From NCBI GenBank assembly GCA_020053305.1, contig JAGVNJ010000077.1:1-64000 (forward strand): a stretch of DNA of 64,000 nucleotides, read 5' to 3'. Both the position numbers and the translations under genes were made by a program. Below, in pieces: positions 50,464 to 58,757 of this stretch. Below the pieces are notes generated by a model. The model was given only the letters and a program-made list of their open reading frames with translations, was not told the origin of the DNA and did no database searches. The DNA is from Candidatus Edwardsiibacteriota bacterium. Lineage in GTDB: Bacteria; Edwardsbacteria; AC1; EtOH8. The stretch's first letter is position 1. Every line of letters starts with the position of its first letter.

Positions 50464-51633
50464 ATGAAAAAGTTTATGGCGCTAATAACCTTTTTCTTCT
50501 GTTCTATTGTTCTTGCTCAAACAAATGTTTCAATCATTACCTATGACCCGTTATTTACGCCTTTTACTGATTTTTACGCCAGCCCTAAACTATCCGCAAT
50601 AAGCGGTGGGCGTGGTTGCACCGGTATTGCCGACGAGGACGGTGGCCTTGAAAGCACCCTGTTGAACCCTGCTTCCTTGATGGTAAAGGGATTTGCATTA
50701 TCTGCCGGCTACAATTATAAAAGCAACATCGATTGGTATTCTGGGGTAAAGTTCACAGCATACCAACCACCCATTTTAGCCGGGGTTGGTTTTTCCCTGT
50801 TTAATAAATTAAACTTCGGCGCTTTGTATTACGATAGAAGCAATTTTAAATTTGTTGTAGAAATAGATGAAGCAACAATAATTAGGGAGGATGAAGGCGG
50901 CTTGCCACCCTATGTGGCCGTGGATGACGTTTGTCAGCGGACTTTGTCTTTTCCGGTTTCTTACGCACCGTTAAAAACCTTCAAAATGGGCATAAACGTA
51001 AACTATTCTTTCTTCTCCCACGATTTTTATATTGGAGTCAACAATAACGTTTTTGAAAAAACCCGTTTTGAATTACTAACCGCCGATTTTGGTTTGATAA
51101 TTAAGCCCTCCGACAGATATTCTTTCGGCCTGACGGTATCCCCCCGATATACCAAGCAGTTTATCAAGGAACGAATATACGAATACAGCTTAATAGCAGA
51201 CTCTCTCTGGCCTTCGGAAATTGGCGGCTACACCATCCCCGAACCAAGGATGAATAAATTTCCCCTTTCGGCCGGTTTGGGCATAAAATACCTTCTGTCC
51301 GAAAAGATCAAACTATTTGCCGACTATCATTTCGTCAACGCCTCATTATATCCGTATTATTCTGACCGGCATGATATAAATTTAGGCGTTGAATACCTGC
51401 ATAAAAAAACCGCTCTGCGCGCCGGAGCTTTCACTCTGCTGGACTTTCGTAAAACAGACCTGTGGCTGCAGGAGTCCGCCGGAAAGGAACATCAGTATTT
51501 CCTTACTTGTGGCGTGACCCAACCTGTCGGCCCGATGGAGGTAAGCCTGTCGCTGATGGACAGCCATATATTATCGTCCGGGAGTTTAAAGCAGACCCAG
51601 GTTTCCTGCGGTTTGAATTACAAAACAAAATAA
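50464..51633 (+). CDS. PorV/PorQ-like outer-membrane protein
   Basis: A 389-residue protein with signal peptide MKKFMALITFFFCSIVLA. The barrel-type sequence includes GGRGCTGIADEDGGLESTLLNPASLMVKGFALSAGY (split), similar to the N-terminal pattern of PorV/UPF0164 proteins (GARG..GGA..AL..NPA). It continues with many aromatic strands and ends QVSCGLNYKTK. It may help secrete FlgD-tailed proteins, as PorV does in type IX secretion; this is inference. Its DNA is more AT-rich than parA and parB. Confidence 0.78.
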   Translation: MKKFMALITFFFCSIVLAQTNVSIITYDPLFTPFTDFYASPKLSAISGGRGCTGIADEDGGLESTLLNPASLMVKGFALSAGYNYKSNIDWYSGVKFTAYQPPILAGVGFSLFNKLNFGALYYDRSNFKFVVEIDEATIIREDEGGLPPYVAVDDVCQRTLSFPVSYAPLKTFKMGINVNYSFFSHDFYIGVNNNVFEKTRFELLTADFGLIIKPSDRYSFGLTVSPRYTKQFIKERIYEYSLIADSLWPSEIGGYTIPEPRMNKFPLSAGLGIKYLLSEKIKLFADYHFVNASLYPYYSDRHDINLGVEYLHKKTALRAGAFTLLDFRKTDLWLQESAGKEHQYFLTCGVTQPVGPMEVSLSLMDSHILSSGSLKQTQVSCGLNYKTK

Positions 51634-51644
51634 TAGGAGCATCA

Positions 51645-52208
51645 ATGAACGTCAAGGGAACCGCACTGGCGGTGCTGCCGATCTTCATCGAGAGCAAATT
51701 CGGCAAAGAGGGCCTTAACAAGTGGCTGGAATCGCTGAATTCCGAGGCGGCGGCGCTGTACCAAAACGCCAACACCGTCAAGATCAACCATTGGTACCCT
51801 TTAAAGGAAAGCTACCTTGAGCCGACGGCGGCCCTGTGTGAGCTTTTTTACAACAATGATCCCCGGGGGGCCTGGGAGGTGGGGCGATTCAGCGCCGATT
51901 TCGCCCTGAAGGGCGTTTACAAGGCTTTTGTCAAAATGACCTCGGTCAGCTTCTTCATCAAGCGGGCCAGCCTGCTGATGACCACCTACTACCAGCCCAG
52001 CAAAATGGAACTCAAGTCGTCCACCTACAGCCAGGCGATCCTGCATATGACCGAATTTCCCGAGGCTCACCACCTGATAGAATCGCGCATCGGGGGATGG
52101 GTCCAGCGCGCATTGGAGATCCACGGCTGCAAAGAGGTGGCGGTGGATATAACCCGCTCCCTGGCCAACGGCGATTCTCTCACCGAGTTTATTTTAAGCT
52201 GGAAATAA
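51645..52208 (+). CDS. TIGR02265/heme-NO-binding-like small-domain protein
   Basis: A 187-residue cytoplasmic protein of helical character: VKGTALAVLPIFIESKFGKEGLNKWLESL, then ALCELFYNNDPRGAWEVGRFSADFALKGVYKAF and a C-terminal WVQRALEIHGCKEVAVDITRSLANGDSLTEFILSW. The pattern resembles the TIGR02265/V4R-HNOB-like family often found as stand-alone sensors. No heme His in the expected place is certain. It lies 30 bases before parB with an AGGAG site 6 bases before the ATG. Confidence 0.68.
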   Translation: MNVKGTALAVLPIFIESKFGKEGLNKWLESLNSEAAALYQNANTVKINHWYPLKESYLEPTAALCELFYNNDPRGAWEVGRFSADFALKGVYKAFVKMTSVSFFIKRASLLMTTYYQPSKMELKSSTYSQAILHMTEFPEAHHLIESRIGGWVQRALEIHGCKEVAVDITRSLANGDSLTEFILSWK

Positions 52209-52237
52209 TTTCGACACATCAGAATATTGGAGCCACC

Positions 52238-53119
52238 ATGACCGCACAGAAAAGAGGCCTGGGAAAGGGCCTGTCGGCCCTGATCCCGGCCAAGAAGACC
52301 GCTGCCACCGTAATAACACATCATCCCGAAGGCATCGAACGTTTCCTGAAGCTGGCCGAGATCAAGCCCAACCGCTTTCAGCCCCGCCGCACATTCCGGG
52401 AGGCCGAGCTTACCGAACTGATGGACTCCATCAAAGAGAAGGGGGTCATCGAGCCGGTGATCGTCCGCCGCAGTGGCTCTGGATACGAGCTGATCGCCGG
52501 GGAGCGCCGCATCCGGGCCTGCCAGAAGCTGGGCCAGGAGAAGATCCCGGCCATCATCCGTCAGGCCACCGACCAGGAGGCCCTGGAGATAGCGCTGATA
52601 GAGAACATCCAGCGGGAGAATCTAAACCCCATTGAGGAGTCCCGGGGCTACGAGCGGCTGGCCAGGGAATTCAGCCTGACCCAGGAGGCTTTGGCCAAAA
52701 AGGTGGGCAAGGAAAGGTCGACCGTGGCCAACAGCCTGCGCCTTTTGGCCCTGCCGGAAGAGATCCAGAAAATGCTGGAGGACGACAAGCTGACCGCCGG
52801 GCACGCCCGGGCCCTGCTGATGGTCAGCGACAAGCGAAAACAGATGGCCCTGGCCCAGAACATAGTCTCAAAGGGCCTGTCGGTAAGGGAGGCCGAAAGC
52901 CTGGCCAAGGGGGAGCCTATCAAATCTGCCTCTGCTTCCCCAAAAAACCCCAAGCAATTGGATCAACATCTGACCAATATCCAGAACGAGATCCAGCGGA
53001 CCTTCGGCACGAAAGTGCGGATAGTGCCTCAGGGAAAGAGCAAGGGTAAGATCGAGGTGGAGTATTATTCGGCCGATGATTTTGAGAGGATCCTGCAGAA
53101 ACTCAATATCAAGTTATAA
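52238..53119 (+). CDS. parB: Chromosome partitioning protein ParB (Spo0J)
   Basis: A 293-residue protein. The N-terminal ParA-stimulating peptide is KRGLGKGLSALIP. The CTP-binding box has GERRIRACQKLG, then ENIQRENLNPIEESRGY, followed by the HTH (LTQEALAKKVGKERSTVANSLRLL) and a C-terminal dimer domain. It loads at parS sites and slides as a CTP-dependent clamp. Two parS sites lie at 34.1 kb. The start at 52238 is set by the family N-terminus; longer frames overlap the previous gene. Confidence 0.97.
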   Translation: MTAQKRGLGKGLSALIPAKKTAATVITHHPEGIERFLKLAEIKPNRFQPRRTFREAELTELMDSIKEKGVIEPVIVRRSGSGYELIAGERRIRACQKLGQEKIPAIIRQATDQEALEIALIENIQRENLNPIEESRGYERLAREFSLTQEALAKKVGKERSTVANSLRLLALPEEIQKMLEDDKLTAGHARALLMVSDKRKQMALAQNIVSKGLSVREAESLAKGEPIKSASASPKNPKQLDQHLTNIQNEIQRTFGTKVRIVPQGKSKGKIEVEYYSADDFERILQKLNIKL

Positions 53120-53173
53120 AATTTTAGGCACGACATAAAGACCGTGCCATATTTTTATCCAAAAGGAGAGTAT

Positions 53174-55621
53174 ATGGAGGGATTGATCGTATTGTTAGCT
53201 TTGGCAATAATCGCCCTTCCGGTAGTAGCGATCGTTGTTAATTTCAAGACCCATAAGATCATCCGGCAGCACTTGTTCGATATGCGGACAGATCTTGCCA
53301 GAATCGGCTCCTCCCTGGAAGATCTAAAAAAAGCCGTCCGTTCCCCGGGCATCACAGACCAACCCGCCACGGCTCCACGGGAACCACCAGTGCCGTCGGA
53401 TGCGACAGTTGAAATCAAAGCCCCCTCGGCGGCTCCTGTCTTCTCGGAAAAAGAAAGCCCACCTGCCGGAGTTTCGGTTACAGCAGAAAAAACCGGGACT
53501 GCGGTTCCGCCACTTCCTTCTTCGCCAGCCGCGCCAAAATCGCACACCATAGAGAACATCGAGGGCGCCTTGGCCAAGATCTGGAACTGGCTGATAGTGG
53601 GAGAGGAATACCGCAATCCTAATGTTTCGATGGAATTCGCCGTGGCCAGCACCTGGCTGCTGCGGGTTGGGATCGTGGCATTGGTGGTGTGCGTGGGATA
53701 TTTTTTGCGTTGGTCGATCGACAAGGGCCTGCTTGGCCCAGCAGGGCGGGTAACCCTGTCAATCCTGGCTGGATTGATCATGCTGGCGGCGGGAGTTCGC
53801 ACCGTCGGCAAAAAATACCATTTGCTGGGCCAGGGGTTTCTGGGCGGCGGCCTAGCCTGCCTCTATTTTGCTATGTATGCCGCCGGACCGATGTACGCCT
53901 TGGTGCCGACCGCGGCTGCCTTCGCGTTGATGTGCTTGGTGACGATCACCGCCGGAGGCCTGGCGGTGATGACCCGGTCGCAACTGGTGGCCATTCTGGG
54001 CATCGTCGGCGGATACGCCACGCCGGTGATGCTGCGGACAAACCAGCCCAATCTGCCAGTGCTGTACCTGTACCTGCTGCTACTGAGCCTGGGGGTGCTG
54101 GGAATAGCCCACCGCCAGCAGTGGCGGCTGCTCAACTATCTGGCCTTTCTGTTCAGCTGGGGGATATTTTTGGGAAGCCTCGACAGCTACCGGCCCGAGG
54201 AGCATTTTACCCTGGCCATAGTGTTCCTCACCCTGTTGTTCGTGCTGCAGTCGGCCACCGTGTATTTCTATAACCTGATCCGTAAAAGGCCGTCGACAGC
54301 ATTGGAAGTCATTCACCTGCTGCTGAACGGCCTGGTGTTCGCCTCAATTTCCTATCACTTGATCATAGAGGCCCGGGGCCGCCCCTGGCCGGCGGTAATG
54401 TGCGTGGCCCTGGCCGTGTTCTACGCGGCGCACATCACCGTCTTTTTGAAGAACCGGATCAATGACCGGCCGTTGCTAATAGCCTTGCTGGGACTGGCGG
54501 GATTTTTCACGGCGCTGGCTATACCGATCTTAACCGAACGAGAATCGATGACCATCTGTTGGTCGCTGCTGGCGTTTTTCTTTTTATGGGCCGGCCAGAA
54601 ACTCCATAGCAACGTTCTAAAAACCATGTCCTCAATCTTGTATCTATTGGTAATCGGACGGCTATATTTTCTTGATATCCCCCGAAATTTCTCGCATCTC
54701 GATTGGATGGCCCAGCCGCAGGCTATCTATTGGAAAAGCTTTTTCGGCAGGTTCTGGACATTCGGCATCTCTATCGTTTCATTCTTCGCTTCGGCACTGC
54801 TGTACCGACGCAAACAGGAGGGAACATATTCTGTCGGTCCAGGAATCGATATCAAGCCGGTGGGGCAGGATGGTGCCATGGGCCATGCGGCCTTCTGGAT
54901 CGGGGTGGTGGCATTTTTCACCGTTGCTTATCTGGAACTGGCACAGATGTTCAGTTATTTGCCGCCTTTCCGGACGCCGGTCCTTACCTGTCTGTGGGCA
55001 CTGCTGGGCCTATACCTTTTGCGATATTTTCTGGCGGAGCATAAATCGGTTTACCGTACCGGCGCTATTTGCATTCTAATAGTAACGGTCGTTAAACTTT
55101 TATTCATCGATATCCCCGGATGGCACTATGGGTCGATTGCGATGGCCGGCGGCGACCACCTAACCGGCATGCTGGTCAGGACGCTAGACTGGGGGGCGGT
55201 GCTGGTCATGTTTTACCTGTTTGCCCGATCCGTCCGCGGTAGCAAGGAGCCAGAAAATCTTTATTCCGTATTAAAGGTGGCTGGTACGGCCCTATTGTTC
55301 CTGTATGCCAGTTTCGAGACCGACGCCTTTTTTCACTGGCAAGTGCCGGACTTTCGAACCGGTTCAATATCGGTGCTGTGGGCGCTGTTCGCCATCAGCT
55401 TCATTGCTATAGGCATCAGGAACGCCGGAAAGGGGTGGCGCTATGCCGGGTTGATCCTTTTCGTAGTGGTGGTGGGAAAGGTTTTTTTCTCGGACCTGGC
55501 CGGCATGGCTACCATCTACCGGGTTTGGGCCTTCATGCTGGTGGGGCTACTCCTCATCGCCGGGGCCTTCGCCTACATCAAGGCCAGCAGAAATTTCACC
55601 GCCAAAGAGGTCAAACAATGA
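53174..55621 (+). CDS. DUF2339 multi-pass membrane protein
   Basis: An 815-residue protein. It has one N-terminal helix, a short coiled region and a Pro/Ala/Thr-rich linker (~60-130), then more than 20 membrane helices typical of DUF2339, starting VASTWLLRVGIVALVVCVGYFLRWSID. Function is unknown. In many genomes DUF2339 is paired with DUF3999, as here, with a 4-base overlap. The ATG at 53174 has AAGGAG upstream. Confidence 0.9.
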   Translation: MEGLIVLLALAIIALPVVAIVVNFKTHKIIRQHLFDMRTDLARIGSSLEDLKKAVRSPGITDQPATAPREPPVPSDATVEIKAPSAAPVFSEKESPPAGVSVTAEKTGTAVPPLPSSPAAPKSHTIENIEGALAKIWNWLIVGEEYRNPNVSMEFAVASTWLLRVGIVALVVCVGYFLRWSIDKGLLGPAGRVTLSILAGLIMLAAGVRTVGKKYHLLGQGFLGGGLACLYFAMYAAGPMYALVPTAAAFALMCLVTITAGGLAVMTRSQLVAILGIVGGYATPVMLRTNQPNLPVLYLYLLLLSLGVLGIAHRQQWRLLNYLAFLFSWGIFLGSLDSYRPEEHFTLAIVFLTLLFVLQSATVYFYNLIRKRPSTALEVIHLLLNGLVFASISYHLIIEARGRPWPAVMCVALAVFYAAHITVFLKNRINDRPLLIALLGLAGFFTALAIPILTERESMTICWSLLAFFFLWAGQKLHSNVLKTMSSILYLLVIGRLYFLDIPRNFSHLDWMAQPQAIYWKSFFGRFWTFGISIVSFFASALLYRRKQEGTYSVGPGIDIKPVGQDGAMGHAAFWIGVVAFFTVAYLELAQMFSYLPPFRTPVLTCLWALLGLYLLRYFLAEHKSVYRTGAICILIVTVVKLLFIDIPGWHYGSIAMAGGDHLTGMLVRTLDWGAVLVMFYLFARSVRGSKEPENLYSVLKVAGTALLFLYASFETDAFFHWQVPDFRTGSISVLWALFAISFIAIGIRNAGKGWRYAGLILFVVVVGKVFFSDLAGMATIYRVWAFMLVGLLLIAGAFAYIKASRNFTAKEVKQ

Positions 55622-56994
55622 AAATATTAACTGCAACGCTTCTGCTTTGCACCTTCGCCGTATGTCAGGGCTCCGTCAAACCGAATGACTTCAGATACTG
55701 CAAGGAGCTAGCAGCCGGAGACAGTCTGAAATCGGATGTCGGCGTCTTCAGTCTCGACGGCGATATCTACCGCAGCACCCAAGGAGACCTCTCGGACATC
55801 CGTTTGGCCGGGCGCGGCCTGCGCGAGGTGCCCTATCTCCTCCGGCTGGCCACCCGCACCGACACGGTGACGGTCCGTTATCCGATCGGGCTGGAGACCA
55901 TCAACTTCAAGGAAGGGCCGGACAACAGCATCACCATAATCCTCAGCCGCAAGGAGACCGATTCCATCCCGGACGAGCTGGAGATCCGGACCCCGAACTC
56001 CAATTTCGAAAAGAGCGTCTCGGTTTATGGTAGCAAGGACCGAGCTGACTGGCAGGCCCTGGCTGTCAGTCAACCGATATTCGATTATTCGCGGTACATC
56101 GATGTCCGCAACACCAACGTTTTCCTAAAAGGCCCGGCCTTCTTCTATTACAAGGTGGTGGTAGGAACTGCGGTCGAGGTCAAGCGGTCGCCCTTCAGCC
56201 AGATCGTAACCCAGACCGGGGCCCGGCCGGGGGTGCGCTACGAGTCTTTTATGCAGAACGCCGAACCGTTCCGGATCGAGCAGGCCGAGTTCTTCGGGGT
56301 CAGGGCCGAGGTCCGGGCCGCCAACCCGCTGCAGGTTGACCATCCCCTTCCGGTGACGTCCTCGGCTTCGGACACGGTGGAAAAGGCGACGCTGATCTAT
56401 TGCCGGTCAGACCGGCAGCCTATCAACGAGATCCGCCTGTCAACCGCCAGCCGGATTTTCCGGCGGCAGGTTCTGGTGGAGGGCACGGACGATACATCCA
56501 AAACCGCTGACTGGACCAAATTGGCCACAAGTATCGTGCAACGGCTGAAGATGGGAGCCTTTCGCCGGGAGAACCTGAGCATTCCGCTGGAAGGATGGCA
56601 ACGATATTTGCGATACCGTCTGAGTATTGCCAATGAGGACAATCCTCCCATCGAGGTAAGCGGGGTTACGGCAAGGGGCGGCGTCCACCAGGTATTTTTC
56701 TTTCATAATCAGGACGAAACCCTGACGGTGTATTACGGCGGAGTGGATATCAAACCGCCGCGATATGATGTGGCGGCCATGCTGGTCGACATCCCCGGGG
56801 TTGTGGGCGCACAATGGCACCTGGGAGCGCAGCTGCCGGCAAATAAAAATGGGCCGGCCCGGCGCAGGCCGTGGCTCAGTCCCCAAAACATCCTGATATG
56901 CTCGCTGGTTGTTATGGTTGGTGTGCTGGCCGTGGTGCTGTTTCTGACAGTTAAAAAAGTTGAGCAGTACACTGCCCAGAAAAGTGAACAATAG
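55618..56994 (+). CDS. DUF3999-type membrane-anchored protein
   Basis: A 458-residue protein with a signal peptide (MKILTATLLLCTFAVCQG), a long periplasmic beta-rich region with discoidin-like pieces (NSNFEKSVSVYGSKDRADWQAL, ASRIFRRQVLVEGTDDTSKTADWTKL) and one C-terminal membrane helix (~430-450). This is the DUF3999 layout. It is coupled to the DUF2339 gene and probably binds it. Ligand and function are unknown; a cell-envelope polysaccharide is a fair guess only. Confidence 0.87.
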   Translation: MKILTATLLLCTFAVCQGSVKPNDFRYCKELAAGDSLKSDVGVFSLDGDIYRSTQGDLSDIRLAGRGLREVPYLLRLATRTDTVTVRYPIGLETINFKEGPDNSITIILSRKETDSIPDELEIRTPNSNFEKSVSVYGSKDRADWQALAVSQPIFDYSRYIDVRNTNVFLKGPAFFYYKVVVGTAVEVKRSPFSQIVTQTGARPGVRYESFMQNAEPFRIEQAEFFGVRAEVRAANPLQVDHPLPVTSSASDTVEKATLIYCRSDRQPINEIRLSTASRIFRRQVLVEGTDDTSKTADWTKLATSIVQRLKMGAFRRENLSIPLEGWQRYLRYRLSIANEDNPPIEVSGVTARGGVHQVFFFHNQDETLTVYYGGVDIKPPRYDVAAMLVDIPGVVGAQWHLGAQLPANKNGPARRRPWLSPQNILICSLVVMVGVLAVVLFLTVKKVEQYTAQKSEQ

Positions 56995-57030
56995 TTCCCA
57001 TGATTTGGTAATTTGAATTAGGAGTACGTT

Positions 57031-57150
57031 ATGGATATTACGACGGTTTCTATACAGAAACCGGATGAAATCAACTTCATCCTGGGCCAGACCCACTTCA
57101 TCAAACCGGCAGCCCCGGGCGGGGATCAAGAAATGAAGAAATCACTATAA
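57031..57150 (+). pseudogene. Truncated 5' copy of the adenosine-specific kinase gene
   Basis: The frame starts at an ATG with a TAGGAG site 6 bases upstream and encodes MDITTVSIQKPDEINFILGQ then THFIK. Of the first 25 residues, 17 are identical to the intact gene at 58244; the bases ATCAACTTCATCCTGGGCCAG-type core (57070-57090) are identical to 58283-58303. After FIK it diverges and stops after 39 codons. It looks like the original gene start, cut by the inserted RhuM unit. Confidence 0.88.
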
Positions 57151-57165
57151 TGGCAGGCGGCAGTG

Positions 57166-58179
57166 ATGAATAAAAATCCATCAACATTCATTTTGTTCAA
57201 AACCGAGGACGAAAAAATATCGGTGGATGTCCGGCTTGAAGACGATACGGTTTGGCTGTCGCAGGAGCAAATGGCGATATTGTTTGAAAGAGACAGGACG
57301 GTAATTGTCAAGCATATTGGTAACATTTTTTCGGAAGGTGAACTGGAAGAGAAAAGCAATGTGCGTTTTTTGCACATTGCAAATTCTGATAAGCCGGTAA
57401 AAATATACAACCTGAATGTAATCATTTCCGTAGGCTACCGGGTAAAATCGCAGAGGGGAACCCAGTTTCGCATTTGGGCCACCAAACGGCTTAACGAGTA
57501 CATCCGCAAAGGTTTTACCCTGGACGATGAACGCCTGAAAAATCTGGGCGGCGGCGGCTATTGGAAAGAGCTGTTACAGCGCATTCGCGACATTCGCGCC
57601 TCCGAGAAGGTGTTTTACCGCCAGGTGCTCGACATTTACGCCACCAGCATTGATTATGACCCCCGGGCCGGCATTTCCATTGAGTTTTTCAAAAAAGTAC
57701 AGAATAAAATCCATTATGCCGTCCACGGACAAACGGCTGCCGAGGTAATTTTCAACCGCGCCGACGCCGAAAAGGATTTTATGGGCCTGATGACCTTCCC
57801 GGGCAGCCGGCCGTATCTAAAAGACGCAGTGGTGGCAAAAAATTACCTGAACGAAAAGGAGCTCCGCTCGCTTGGCCAGATAGTTTCCGGATATTTGGAT
57901 TTTGCCGAGCGTCAGGCCGAACGCGAACAGGCGATGACAATGAAAGACTGGGCCGCCCATTTGGACAAAATACTGATCATCAGCGGGGAAAAGCTGCTGC
58001 CGGGGGCCGGCGCCGTCAGCCACGAAAACGCCATTGAAAAGGCGGTCGCGGAATACAAGAAATACCAGCATAAAACATTGAGCGCAGCGGAAAATAATTA
58101 TCTGGAGAGCCTGAAGGAATTGGAGACCAAAAGCAAACCGCCTGCGCTCAGGCCCAAAAAGGGCAGGGTTAATAAATGA
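57166..58179 (+). CDS. RhuM family protein
   Basis: A 337-residue protein of the virulence RhuM family (PF13310). The N-terminal DNA-binding part has DDTVWLSQEQMAILFERDRTVIVKHIGNIF and YNLNVIISVGYRVKSQRGTQFRIWA. The C-terminal region is a helical Fic-like extension with DPRAGISIEFFKKVQNKIHYAVHGQTAAEVI. The biochemical role is unknown; it occurs on islands and next to phage or defence genes. It sits between a truncated and an intact copy of the adenosine kinase 5' end. The ATG at 57166 follows GGCGG; a GTG at 57163 is the alternative. Confidence 0.92.
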   Translation: MNKNPSTFILFKTEDEKISVDVRLEDDTVWLSQEQMAILFERDRTVIVKHIGNIFSEGELEEKSNVRFLHIANSDKPVKIYNLNVIISVGYRVKSQRGTQFRIWATKRLNEYIRKGFTLDDERLKNLGGGGYWKELLQRIRDIRASEKVFYRQVLDIYATSIDYDPRAGISIEFFKKVQNKIHYAVHGQTAAEVIFNRADAEKDFMGLMTFPGSRPYLKDAVVAKNYLNEKELRSLGQIVSGYLDFAERQAEREQAMTMKDWAAHLDKILIISGEKLLPGAGAVSHENAIEKAVAEYKKYQHKTLSAAENNYLESLKELETKSKPPALRPKKGRVNK

Positions 58180-58243
58180 GGCAACGAGAAAAAATATTTC
58201 ACGCCCGGCGATACGTTAATCCGATACATAGGCAGATATACCC

Positions 58244-58726
58244 ATGACCCAACACCTCGTCCCCATCCAAAAGCCCGAGGATATCAACTTCATCCTGGGC
58301 CAGTCGCATTTCATTAAGACCGTGGAGGATCTCTACGAGGCCCTGGTCTCCTCGGTTCCCGGCATCAAGTTCGGGCTGGCCTTCTGCGAGGCCTCCGGAG
58401 CCTGCCTGATCAGATCCGATGGAACGGATAAAGAGATGATCGAGCTGGCGTGTGAGAACGCCAAGAATATTGGAGCCGGTCATAGCTTCATCATTTTCTT
58501 AAAAGACGTATTTCCCATCAACATCCTCAACGCCGTAAAGAACTGCCCGGAGGTCTGCCGCATCTACTGCGCCACCGCCAATCCCTGCCAGGTGATCGTG
58601 GCCGAAAGCGAGCAGGGGCGGGGCATAATGGGGGTGATAGACGGCTTTGCCCCCAAGGGCGTGGAGGATGACGAGGGCATCAAGTGGAGAAAAGAGCTTC
58701 TGCGCAAGATCGGGTATAAACGATAG
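58244..58726 (+). CDS. Adenosine-specific kinase (DUF355)
   Basis: A 160-residue protein of PF04008, full length: [77 protein letters not shown] and [16 protein letters not shown]. Members phosphorylate adenosine or were assigned so from archaeal homologues. The N-terminal seven residues differ from the truncated upstream copy, so its start may have been supplied by the RhuM unit. The 64 bases before it hold no strong promoter. Confidence 0.92.
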   Translation: MTQHLVPIQKPEDINFILGQSHFIKTVEDLYEALVSSVPGIKFGLAFCEASGACLIRSDGTDKEMIELACENAKNIGAGHSFIIFLKDVFPINILNAVKNCPEVCRIYCATANPCQVIVAESEQGRGIMGVIDGFAPKGVEDDEGIKWRKELLRKIGYKR

Positions 58727-58757
58727 TTAAAAACCCATAACTAATGAGGTTATAACG

